Shown here in pieces: positions 1-5,068 of a DNA stretch of 5,068 nucleotides. The notes beneath the pieces were generated by a model. It worked only from the letters and a program-made list of their open reading frames with translations, was not told the DNA's origin and made no database searches. Both the position numbers and the translations under genes were made by a program. Each line of letters starts with the position of its first letter. Position 1 is the stretch's first letter. Source of the stretch: Candidatus Latescibacterota bacterium. GTDB taxonomy: Bacteria > Latescibacterota > MVCY01. The stretch is taken from positions 1 to 5,068 of the forward strand of contig DAOVPH010000126.1 of assembly GCA_030629295.1 (NCBI GenBank), written 5' to 3'.

Positions 1-297
1 AGCCAGATAGGAGGCCAGCAGACGCTGGGCAGGCAAATCCAGTTTGTCCCACCCCGCCTTCAGCTCAAGTATTATAGGGGTCCCCGACTTTCTCAGCTTA
101 ACTTTCTCCTGGTATTCGGGCGGAAGCTTAGAGGGATCAAACAGAGAATAGGCCTTGTACAGAAGTGCAGTCTGGTAATCTATCCTGGCGGATTCCAACT
201 CAGCTTCGATCTTTGCCCTGAAAGTCACCTCGGTCCAACCCACGCTCACTGTAAAAAAACCAATCAGGAACACAAACAACCAATTGATTTTACGCAT
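1..297 (-). CDS. Secreted protein of unknown function, N-terminal part (3' end outside window)
   Basis: Reading from the ATG at 297 down to base 1 gives 99 uninterrupted codons with no stop, so the gene continues beyond the left edge. Residues 1 to about 22 form a signal peptide: MRKINW, then a hydrophobic run (LFVFLIGFF), then a small-residue stretch, so the product is probably exported. The mature part is soluble and helix-prone, with ALLYKAYSLFDPSKLPPEY near residues 45-63 and KSGTPIILEL near 70-79. From memory this resembles the region after the signal peptide in large secreted putative metallopeptidases of the MXAN_6640 type; that is an impression, not a search result, and no catalytic motif lies in the visible part. 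The start is supported by AAGGGAG five bases upstream and by a promoter just before it. The gene is transcribed away from all other genes here. Its being real is likely; its function is unknown. Confidence 0.8.
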   Translation of the reverse strand, partial: MRKINWLFVFLIGFFTVSVGWTEVTFRAKIEAELESARIDYQTALLYKAYSLFDPSKLPPEYQEKVKLRKSGTPIILELKAGWDKLDLPAQRLLASYLA

Positions 298-302
298 AAA
301 AG

Positions 303-309
303 CTCCCTT
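303..309 (-). promoter_or_regulatory. Ribosome binding site of the leftward secreted-protein gene
   Basis: On the minus strand the bases read AAGGGAG, ending five bases before the ATG at 297. This is a strong Shine-Dalgarno match. It fixes the start of a gene whose end lies outside the window. Confidence 0.75.
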
Positions 310-324
310 CGGTTGACAGCTATA

Positions 325-353
325 ATCTTAATAGAAACTTGCTCATTTGTCAA
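325..353 (-). promoter_or_regulatory. Sigma-70-type promoter for the leftward secreted-protein gene
   Basis: The minus strand reads a perfect -35 box TTGACA (353-348), a 17-base spacer and TAAGAT (330-325), which matches the -10 consensus at four of six positions. Transcription would begin near 318, leaving a short leader of about 20 bases that just accommodates the ribosome binding site at 309-303. The tight fit between promoter, leader and start codon supports the call. It has not been tested. Confidence 0.65.
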
Positions 354-371
354 GGGAAAACCTGAAGGTCA

Positions 372-391
372 AAGGGGTGCAGTTTCCCCTT
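372..391. repeat. Short inverted repeat between the divergent promoters
   Basis: AAGGGG (372-377) and CCCCTT (386-391) are perfect complements around an eight-base loop. With one bulged base the match extends outward to GTCAA and TTGAC. The right arm overlaps the -35 box of the rightward promoter (390-395), so it could be an operator for a dimeric regulator or a chance consequence of the TTGAC word. No T-run follows, so it is not a standard terminator. Confidence 0.4.
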
Positions 392-418
392 GACAGCTCA
401 GTTCTTTTCTGATATTTT
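390..418 (+). promoter_or_regulatory. Sigma-70-type promoter facing the 674-1300 gene
   Basis: A perfect TTGACA (390-395) is followed by a 17-base spacer and TATTTT (413-418), a four-of-six match to the -10 box. The predicted start is near 425, giving a leader of about 250 bases before the ATG at 674. No better promoter was found closer to the gene: a second TTGACA at 598-603 lacks a properly spaced -10. The -35 side shares the word TTTCCC(C)TTGACA with the opposing promoter. Confidence 0.5.
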
Positions 419-457
419 AAAGTTATATCAAATACCAGAATCCAAATGGCGAATTCA

Positions 458-558
458 CCCCGTCAGATAATGATCTTAGTAAAAACATGTAAATCAAAAT
501 ACGTCATTATTAACAGGATACAAAAAAGCTCAAACTAAATTGTAGCTATCTAACGGGG
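458..558. repeat. Long-range inverted repeat, 12-base arms
   Basis: CCCCGTCAGATA (458-469) and TATCTAACGGGG (547-558) are complementary at 11 of 12 positions, separated by 77 A/T-rich bases. The pair lies within the putative leader of the 674 gene. It could close a structured RNA domain, or mark the ends of a small decayed element; the interior shows no coding potential and only a weak nested match (ATAATGA at 467-473 with TCATTAT at 504-510). Confidence 0.4.
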
Positions 559-597
559 CAAAGCTCAAGATCCAAATACCGAGATAAACAGATGTTT

Positions 598-655
598 TTG
601 ACATTTAGTCATTCGGATTTCATTTGATATTTAGACTTTGGATTTTGTCATTTCA
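598..655. repeat. AT-rich dispersed-repeat words upstream of the 674 gene
   Basis: This T-rich stretch contains TTCGGATTTC (612-621) and CTTTGGATTT (636-645). Both ten-base words recur exactly, in the same order and orientation, at 1479-1488 and 1492-1501 just upstream of pgi. In both places the second word ends about 25-30 bases before a start codon. The spacing between the words differs (24 against 13 bases), so the copies are degenerate rather than recently duplicated. Confidence 0.45.
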
Positions 656-673
656 TAACTGGAGTCACTTCCT

Positions 674-1300
674 ATGGGAAAAATAAAACTATTTCTTCTT
701 CTTTCTTTTCTCTTCCTCCCCTTTCAGACGGCGGCTTTGGAGAAAAGAGCAATAGCTTACCTCAGCGAGCTGGAATTAGTCAGGGGAGCAATGGCCGATT
801 CTCTGCCTGTATGTTTTGCTGGCATTCCCCTGGCCTCTCAGACAGGCGTCAGGCTAAAGGCACTTACTGAAAACAAGGCGAACTGGTTGGTGGAGAACTC
901 TCTGACTAAGATGCTGCTTGAACAGGGCTATTATGCAGTACGCCCTTCGGAGGAAACCAACTCAGCAGTTCCTTCATTTCCCAAGCATACTCTTTCTTAT
1001 CGTATCGCTGACCTGAAGTTTGAGTATTGGCATCCCAGAGGTTCTATATTCAAAAAGAAGTTTATCAGGAGACGGATGCGATTGGACTGTTTTTTCTCCT
1101 TGAGCGAACCCAAAAGTTCGGTTATTGTTTGGTCTAAATGGATGCAATTTCAGCAAGAAGACTTGGTACCGGCCGGCAAAGAAGAGGCATTGAAAAACGA
1201 CATCTTCTCCCAGAGAACTATCTTGCAGGACAAAAGCAGGTGGATTGAGATACTGGTAGTGGTGGGCGTGATCAGCAGTATGGCTTATACCCTGTTCTAG
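674..1300 (+). CDS. Uncharacterised exported protein with C-terminal membrane segment
   Basis: I do not recognise this 208-residue protein. Residues 1-21 are a clear signal peptide: MGKIK, a long hydrophobic run, then QTAA before LEK. Residues 191-208 (IEILVVVGVISSMAYTLF) form a hydrophobic tail that ends the protein, so the chain is probably exported and held in a membrane by its C terminus. Between them, residues 106-160 alternate polar and hydrophobic residues in a beta-strand-like way (LSYRIADLKFEYW, then a basic cluster KKKFIRRRMRLD, then VIVWSKWMQF). The layout reminds me of secreted hypothetical proteins of candidate phyla that end in a Trp-Ile-Glu plus membrane tail, but this is not a family assignment. 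The start is backed by GGAG (661-664), nine bases upstream. It appears to be a single-gene unit, with a hairpin just after its stop and a repeat-filled spacer before pgi. Confidence 0.8.
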   Translation: MGKIKLFLLLSFLFLPFQTAALEKRAIAYLSELELVRGAMADSLPVCFAGIPLASQTGVRLKALTENKANWLVENSLTKMLLEQGYYAVRPSEETNSAVPSFPKHTLSYRIADLKFEYWHPRGSIFKKKFIRRRMRLDCFFSLSEPKSSVIVWSKWMQFQQEDLVPAGKEEALKNDIFSQRTILQDKSRWIEILVVVGVISSMAYTLF

Positions 1301-1304
1301 CGAA

Positions 1305-1334
1305 GCTTCGCCTCGAACCGATGAGGCACGAAGC
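1305..1334 (+). terminator. Hairpin after the 674-1300 gene, possible weak terminator
   Basis: Four bases past the stop codon, GCTTCG then CCTC (1305-1314) pair with GAGG and CGAAGC (1323-1334), with an eight-base loop and a two-base bulge (CA). The ten-pair stem is GC-rich, but an A-rich stretch follows instead of a T-run, so it is not a canonical intrinsic terminator. It may protect the 3' end of the mRNA or assist termination by another mechanism. Confidence 0.35.
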
Positions 1335-1342
1335 CAGTAAGA

Positions 1343-1508
1343 AAATCCGAAATTCGAATATCGAAATCCGAAACAAATCCCAATGACCAGAATCTTAATG
1401 CTACAACCTCGCAGCTTTTACCTACAGCAACTCAACTTTGGCTGTTTCGAATTTTGAACATTTGAATTTTGATATTGTTTCGGATTTCGTGCTTTGGATT
1501 TCGAATTT
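1343..1508. repeat. 34-base imperfect inverted repeat upstream of pgi
   Basis: The left arm (1343-1376) and the reverse complement of the right arm (1475-1508) match at 28 of 34 positions, including an uninterrupted 15-base core, CGAAATCCGAAACAA. The arms enclose 98 bases without coding potential. The words are of the AT-rich ATCCGAAATTCG kind that I know as degenerate intergenic repeats in many environmental bacterial genomes. The right arm sits in the spacer directly before the pgi ribosome binding site and falls inside a spurious in-frame extension of pgi. No convincing promoter was found in the spacer. Confidence 0.6.
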
Positions 1509-1513
1509 TACTC

Positions 1514-1520
1514 AGGAAGG
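1514..1520 (+). promoter_or_regulatory. Ribosome binding site that decides the pgi start
   Basis: AGGAAGG lies five bases before the ATG at 1526. The upstream in-frame ATG at 1469 has no purine-rich site before it, only T-rich repeat sequence. This makes 1526 the better start for pgi. Confidence 0.75.
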
Positions 1521-1525
1521 ATAGG

Positions 1526-2941
1526 ATGAACAAGCTGAACTTCTTCTATGAAGGGGCTATGGCAAAACTGATAGGCCCTGAACACGGTATAAGTAAAGAA
1601 GAACTTGAGCAAGAGGCAAAAAGGTTAAGACCTTATCTGTCCAGGATGCAGCAGACAGCCGTCAGAGCCGGCACTCAATCAGCATATACCGATGAACTGG
1701 CCTCCATAAATCTCCCCGTCGACGAAGAGATGAGAAAACAGGTAAAACAACTGGCCCGGAACAAGAAAAGGCGAGGGATAGAGTGTCTTGTCGTAATCGG
1801 CATCGGGGGCTCTAATCTGGGAACAATAGCGGTAAAAGACGCTCTGCTGGGTAAATTATACAACCAGTTGCCCGGTGCTACCCCTAAGATCCTCTTTGCC
1901 GACACGGTGGACAATGACTACATTGCAGATCTACTTAATGTGGTGGAACGCACTCTTAAGAAAGGGAAGAAAGTACTGCTCAATGTAGTGACTAAGACCG
2001 GGACTACCACCGAGACAGTGGCTAATTTTGAACTATTTCTGGAAATCTTACGGAAGTATTACCCAGAAGATTACGCTGATTATATTGTAATTACTACCGA
2101 TAAAAATTCTAAGCTCTGGAAACTGGCAGAGGACAGATTTGACAGATTAGAGATCCCTCACCAGGTAGGAGGCAGATATTCGGTCTTTTCCCCGGCGGGA
2201 CTTTTTCCTCTGGCCATGTTGGGCCTCGACATAGATAAACTCTGCGAAGGAGCTAAGGCTATGCGAGAGGTGTGTCTGAAGGAAAAGATCAGTCAAAATC
2301 CCGCCGCCTTGAGCGCTTTGATCCAGTACATTCAACAGACCAAAAAGGGGAAGCATATCAATGTCAATTTTATCTTCTCCTGGGATTTAAAATCCTTGGG
2401 CGACTGGTACAGACAACTTATGGGGGAAAGCATTGGCAAAGCACACAAGCTGACGGGAGAGAAGGTGAATTTGGGGATTACTCCCATGGTGGCAGTTGGC
2501 TCGGTTGACCTTCACTCGCTGGCCCAGTTGTTCCTTGCCGGGCCAAATGATAAATACACCAGTTTTATTAGGGTATTAACCGAGAGCAAACAAAGCCTGA
2601 AAGTTTCCGACCACCCTGAAGTGGACACCTTGGTTGAGAACCTGAGGGGCAGAAGTTTCTCGCGGATTATGGAGACCATCTTTGGTGGAACAGTCGCGGC
2701 CTATTTGGAGAACAAAAGACCCAGCACACTGACCCTCTTCCCCGAAAAGAGCGAATATACAGTGGGCCAGTGGCTTCAGTGGAAAATGATGGAGATGATA
2801 TATTTAGCAGCTTTGTATGAGGTTAACCCCTTTGACCAACCGAAGGTTGAGGACTATAAAAGGGTTACTAGAGAGATATTAAAGACAAATAACTATGCAG
2901 GAAAGAATCCCTACCAGAAACAGGAGAACAATTTATGCTAA
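1526..2941 (+). CDS. pgi: Glucose-6-phosphate isomerase
   Basis: This cytoplasmic glycolysis and gluconeogenesis enzyme interconverts glucose 6-phosphate and fructose 6-phosphate. The 471-residue product is in the usual range for bacterial forms (about 450-550). Two SIS-type sugar-phosphate domains are visible. The first carries GIGGSNLGT at 92-100 and the phosphate-binding TKTGTTTET at 156-164. VGGRYSVFSPAG at 214-225 is the first family signature. Catalytic candidates are E301 (in QLMGESIGK), H330 (in DLHS) and K445 (in NPFDQPKVEDYK). Two signature positions differ from the pattern I remember: H212, where an acidic or small residue is usual, and K440, where Gly or Ala is usual. The frame stays open to an ATG at 1469, but those 19 extra codons (starting MILFRISCFGFRI) are translated repeat and are rejected in favour of 1526, which has a good ribosome binding site. 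The stop overlaps the tyrS start by seven bases. Confidence 0.96.
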   Translation: MNKLNFFYEGAMAKLIGPEHGISKEELEQEAKRLRPYLSRMQQTAVRAGTQSAYTDELASINLPVDEEMRKQVKQLARNKKRRGIECLVVIGIGGSNLGTIAVKDALLGKLYNQLPGATPKILFADTVDNDYIADLLNVVERTLKKGKKVLLNVVTKTGTTTETVANFELFLEILRKYYPEDYADYIVITTDKNSKLWKLAEDRFDRLEIPHQVGGRYSVFSPAGLFPLAMLGLDIDKLCEGAKAMREVCLKEKISQNPAALSALIQYIQQTKKGKHINVNFIFSWDLKSLGDWYRQLMGESIGKAHKLTGEKVNLGITPMVAVGSVDLHSLAQLFLAGPNDKYTSFIRVLTESKQSLKVSDHPEVDTLVENLRGRSFSRIMETIFGGTVAAYLENKRPSTLTLFPEKSEYTVGQWLQWKMMEMIYLAALYEVNPFDQPKVEDYKRVTREILKTNNYAGKNPYQKQENNLC

Positions 2942-4146
2942 GCCTCAACGAACAAATGGACATAATCAACAGGGGAAACAAAGAGATTATTTCCGAGGAC
3001 GAATTGGCGGGGAAAATCGAGTCTTCTATCCAGACGGGCATCCCCCTGACGGTGAAATGGGGGGCTGATCCTTCTGCCCCGGATATTCACTTAGGGCACA
3101 CAGTATCTATAAGGAAGCTAGGACAATTCCAGAACTTGGGACATCGAGTCGTCTTTATTATCGGTGACTTCACCGCGATGATCGGCGACCCCAGTGGGAA
3201 GACCATTGCCAGAAAACACCTCTCCCGCCAACAGGTTATGCAGAACGCCGAAACCTACAAGCAACAGATCTTCAGGATATTGGACCCGGAGAAGACAGTA
3301 GTGGAGTTCAACAGCCGCTGGTGTAATGCGTTGAGCTTTGAGGAAATCTTGAATCTTACATCTAAATATACCATAGCTCGAATGTTAGAGCGAGATGACT
3401 TCGAAAATCGTTATCGGACTGGCCAACCTATCACCATTATGGAATTCCTCTACCCTCTGATCCAGGGCTACGACTCGGTGGCCTTGAAAGCAGATATTGA
3501 GCTGGGTGGCACAGATCAAAAGTTCAATCTCCTGGTGGCCAGGGATATTCAACGGGAATACGGGCAAATACCCCAGGTGGTAATCACTATGCCATTGCTG
3601 GTAGGCACCGACGGAACGCAGAAGATGAGCAAAAGCCTGGGTAACTACATCGCCCTCGATGATCCCCCAGAACAGATGTACGGCAAGACTATGTCTGTCC
3701 CTGATGAGCTGATATACCCCTATTTTGAACTGCTCACCGATGTCACCGGAGAGGAATTAGAGCAAATAAAGAAGCTTCTGGCTGATCCTAAATGTAATCC
3801 TATGGAGTTAAAAAAACAACTGGCCAAACGGCTGGTAACTATGTATTACGATCCCCAGAAGGCAGAGACAGCGGAGAGAGAATTCGACACGATCTTCCGG
3901 AAAAAGGAGACTCCAGAACAGATGTCTGTCCACCGTCTCAGTGCTAACCTCCTGTGGGTCATCAAACTATTGACTGAGGTGAAATTTGCCAGTTCTAACA
4001 GTGAGGCCCGAAGGTTGGTTCAACAAGGGGCGGTTAGTATTGATGGGACTCGGATATCTGATCCTGAATTGACAATTAAATTCAAGGGCGGAGAGGTATT
4101 AAAGGTTGGGAAAAAAAAGTTTGTGAGCTTGGAGATAGGATGTTGA
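2935..4146 (+). CDS. tyrS: Tyrosyl-tRNA synthetase, type 2 (TyrZ-like)
   Basis: This class Ic aminoacyl-tRNA synthetase charges tRNA-Tyr with tyrosine. The 403-residue length fits the family. The Rossmann catalytic domain opens with KWGADPSAPDIHLGH, where HLGH at 52-55 is the HIGH motif. GDFTAMIGDPSGK follows at 77-89. Tyrosine-pocket residues are expected in YPLIQGYDS (173-181), followed by ELGGTDQKFN (189-198). KMSKS stands intact at 230-234. The C terminus (about 340-400, with ASSNSEARRLVQQGAVSIDG) is an S4 RNA-binding domain. An intact KMSKS, rather than the KFGKT-like form of the other bacterial group, points to type 2. The ATG lies inside the last codons of pgi (ATGCTAA overlap), and AGGAG at 2922-2926 is eight bases upstream, so the two genes are probably co-transcribed and translationally coupled. 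No T-box leader is visible. The TGA stop falls within the left arm of an inverted-repeat element. Confidence 0.96.
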   Translation: MLSLNEQMDIINRGNKEIISEDELAGKIESSIQTGIPLTVKWGADPSAPDIHLGHTVSIRKLGQFQNLGHRVVFIIGDFTAMIGDPSGKTIARKHLSRQQVMQNAETYKQQIFRILDPEKTVVEFNSRWCNALSFEEILNLTSKYTIARMLERDDFENRYRTGQPITIMEFLYPLIQGYDSVALKADIELGGTDQKFNLLVARDIQREYGQIPQVVITMPLLVGTDGTQKMSKSLGNYIALDDPPEQMYGKTMSVPDELIYPYFELLTDVTGEELEQIKKLLADPKCNPMELKKQLAKRLVTMYYDPQKAETAEREFDTIFRKKETPEQMSVHRLSANLLWVIKLLTEVKFASSNSEARRLVQQGAVSIDGTRISDPELTIKFKGGEVLKVGKKKFVSLEIGC

Positions 4147-4281
4147 TTGACTCGTAAAAAGTCTCTTTTTTGTCATGCTGAGCTTGCCGAAGCATCTCGT
4201 AAGTTGCTGCAATTTATTAACACATGAGATTCTTCGCTCCGCTCAGAATGACCGCGTTACTACTTTTTACGAGTCAGTCAA
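4143..4281. repeat. 139-base nested inverted-repeat element (MITE- or REP-like) between tyrS and the rRNA operon
   Basis: The ends, 4143-4162 and 4262-4281, are inverted repeats matching at 19 of 20 bases, with a perfect 15-base core (TGACTCGTAAAAAGT). Inside lies a second inverted pair, 4172-4198 with 4226-4252, matching at 21 of 27 (left arm beginning GTCATGCTGAGC, right arm ending GCTCAGAATGAC). The inner words are of the TCATTCTGAGCGAAGCGAAGAATCT kind that I recall as an intergenic repeat in many unrelated bacterial genomes, often mis-annotated as small peptides. No transposase or coding frame is present. The left end contains the tyrS stop codon. As RNA it would fold into one long hairpin, placed to separate tyrS transcription from the rRNA operon, though no T-run follows the right arm. 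Confidence 0.75.
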
Positions 4282-4309
4282 TGTTAGAGAAAAACAAGAC
4301 CCTCTGAAA

Positions 4310-4346
4310 TTTTTTTAAGATTTCTTAAAAAAAACTAAAAAAAACT
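4310..4346 (+). promoter_or_regulatory. UP-element-like phased A-tracts upstream of the rRNA promoter
   Basis: A ten-base unit of eight A followed by CT occurs twice in tandem (4327-4336, 4337-4346), putting A-tracts about one helical turn apart immediately before the -35 box. A T7 run at 4310-4316 precedes them. The block covers roughly -37 to -73 relative to the predicted start, the place where RNA polymerase alpha-subunit UP elements lie in rRNA promoters. TTTTTTTAAG (4310-4319) and CTTAAAAAAA (4324-4333) also form a perfect ten-base inverted repeat. Confidence 0.6.
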
Positions 4347-4347
4347 A

Positions 4348-4376
4348 TTGACAAGGGAAGAAGTTTCGATTATATT
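4348..4376 (+). promoter_or_regulatory. rRNA operon promoter
   Basis: TTGACA (4348-4353) is a perfect -35 box. It is followed by a 17-base spacer and TATATT (4371-4376), which matches the -10 consensus at five of six positions. The predicted start is near 4383, about 80 bases before the mature 16S 5' end. It is the strongest promoter in the window, as expected for an rRNA operon. No second rRNA promoter is apparent in the preceding 200 bases. Confidence 0.85.
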
Positions 4377-4395
4377 GTCAGTCGTAGAAATTGAA

Positions 4396-4408
4396 GGCTC
4401 TTTGAAAA
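4396..4408 (+). promoter_or_regulatory. boxA-like antitermination site in the rRNA leader
   Basis: GGCTCTTTGAAAA closely resembles the boxA sequences (TGCTCTTTAACA and relatives) that load the Nus-factor antitermination complex onto rRNA transcripts. It lies just inside the predicted transcript and before the 16S gene, the usual position. The following CTCAGGTATGAG (4421-4432) can form a small stem and may be part of the leader's folding or processing. Confidence 0.6.
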
Positions 4409-4461
4409 CTGAATAGCGTGCTCAGGTATGAGTTGAGAAAGCTCGTACAAATGAAAGAAAA

Positions 4462-5068
<607 letters not shown>

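Larger units (their letters stand above)
298..673. other. Divergent intergenic region
   Basis: This 376-base gap separates the leftward secreted-protein gene from the rightward 674-1300 gene. It holds two promoter-like sites on opposite strands (325-353 and 390-418), a G-C hairpin-like repeat at 372-391, a long-range inverted repeat (458-469 with 547-558) and AT-rich repeat words (598-655). No open frame with a credible ribosome binding site is present. The stretch from about 425 to 673 would be an unusually long leader of roughly 250 bases for the 674 gene if the rightward promoter is the one used. Confidence 0.7.

Noticed and set aside
313..326. TTGACA followed by a perfect TATAAT on the plus strand.
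   Set aside because: Only two bases separate the hexamers, so they cannot be a -35/-10 pair; no -35 lies at the right distance before TATAAT.
470..538. Small rightward frame of 22 codons beginning MILVKTCK.
   Set aside because: No ribosome binding site and AT-driven composition; it sits within the inverted-repeat block.
598..630. TTGACA with TGATAT as a closer promoter for the 674 gene.
   Set aside because: The spacer is 21 bases, and the 17-base position (621-626) reads CATTTG.
1469..1525. In-frame upstream start for pgi (19 extra codons).
   Set aside because: It is repeat sequence with no ribosome binding site, whereas the ATG at 1526 has AGGAAGG at five bases.
2147..2508. Frames on either strand within pgi.
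   Set aside because: Shadows of a well-supported pgi frame with intact motifs.
4156..4171. A5 and T6 runs after tyrS as an intrinsic terminator.
   Set aside because: The stem would be A-T only with no GC-rich hairpin before the T-run; the larger inverted repeat explains the sequence better.

Overview
The window looks like a bacterial chromosome fragment of moderate GC with compact housekeeping genes. It most likely comes from an uncultivated, Gram-negative-type lineage. Three things suggest this: two genes encode proteins with export signals, the intergenic DNA carries degenerate AT-rich repeats and an inverted-repeat element of a kind I associate with environmental candidate-phylum genomes, and the 16S rRNA start departs from the commonest bacterial bases at a few positions. 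I cannot name the phylum by eye; the 16S fragment is the part that would settle it.

Layout. Positions 1-297 (minus strand) hold the N-terminal 99 codons of a secreted protein that runs off the left edge, with a good promoter and ribosome binding site. A 376-base divergent intergenic region follows, with a second promoter facing right, a long-range inverted repeat and AT-rich repeat words. Positions 674-1300 encode an unrecognised 208-residue protein with a signal peptide and a C-terminal membrane segment. A 225-base spacer (1301-1525) holds a hairpin and a 34-base inverted repeat. Then come pgi (glucose-6-phosphate isomerase, best start 1526) and tyrS (tyrosyl-tRNA synthetase, type 2), which overlap by 7 bases and are almost certainly co-transcribed. 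A 139-base inverted-repeat element begins at the tyrS stop codon. After it come phased A-tracts, a near-consensus promoter, a boxA-like leader and the first ~607 bases of a 16S rRNA gene, cut by the right edge.

Function. pgi serves central sugar metabolism and tyrS serves translation; their pairing looks like operon economy rather than a shared pathway. The rRNA operon has its own strong promoter, and the inverted-repeat element lies where a barrier between tyrS transcription and the rRNA operon would be expected. I see no mobile element with a transposase, no CRISPR array, no tRNA gene and no defence or biosynthetic cluster. The window is largely ordinary; the points of interest are the intergenic repeats, the promoter architecture, the false N-terminal extension of pgi and the two uncharacterised exported proteins.
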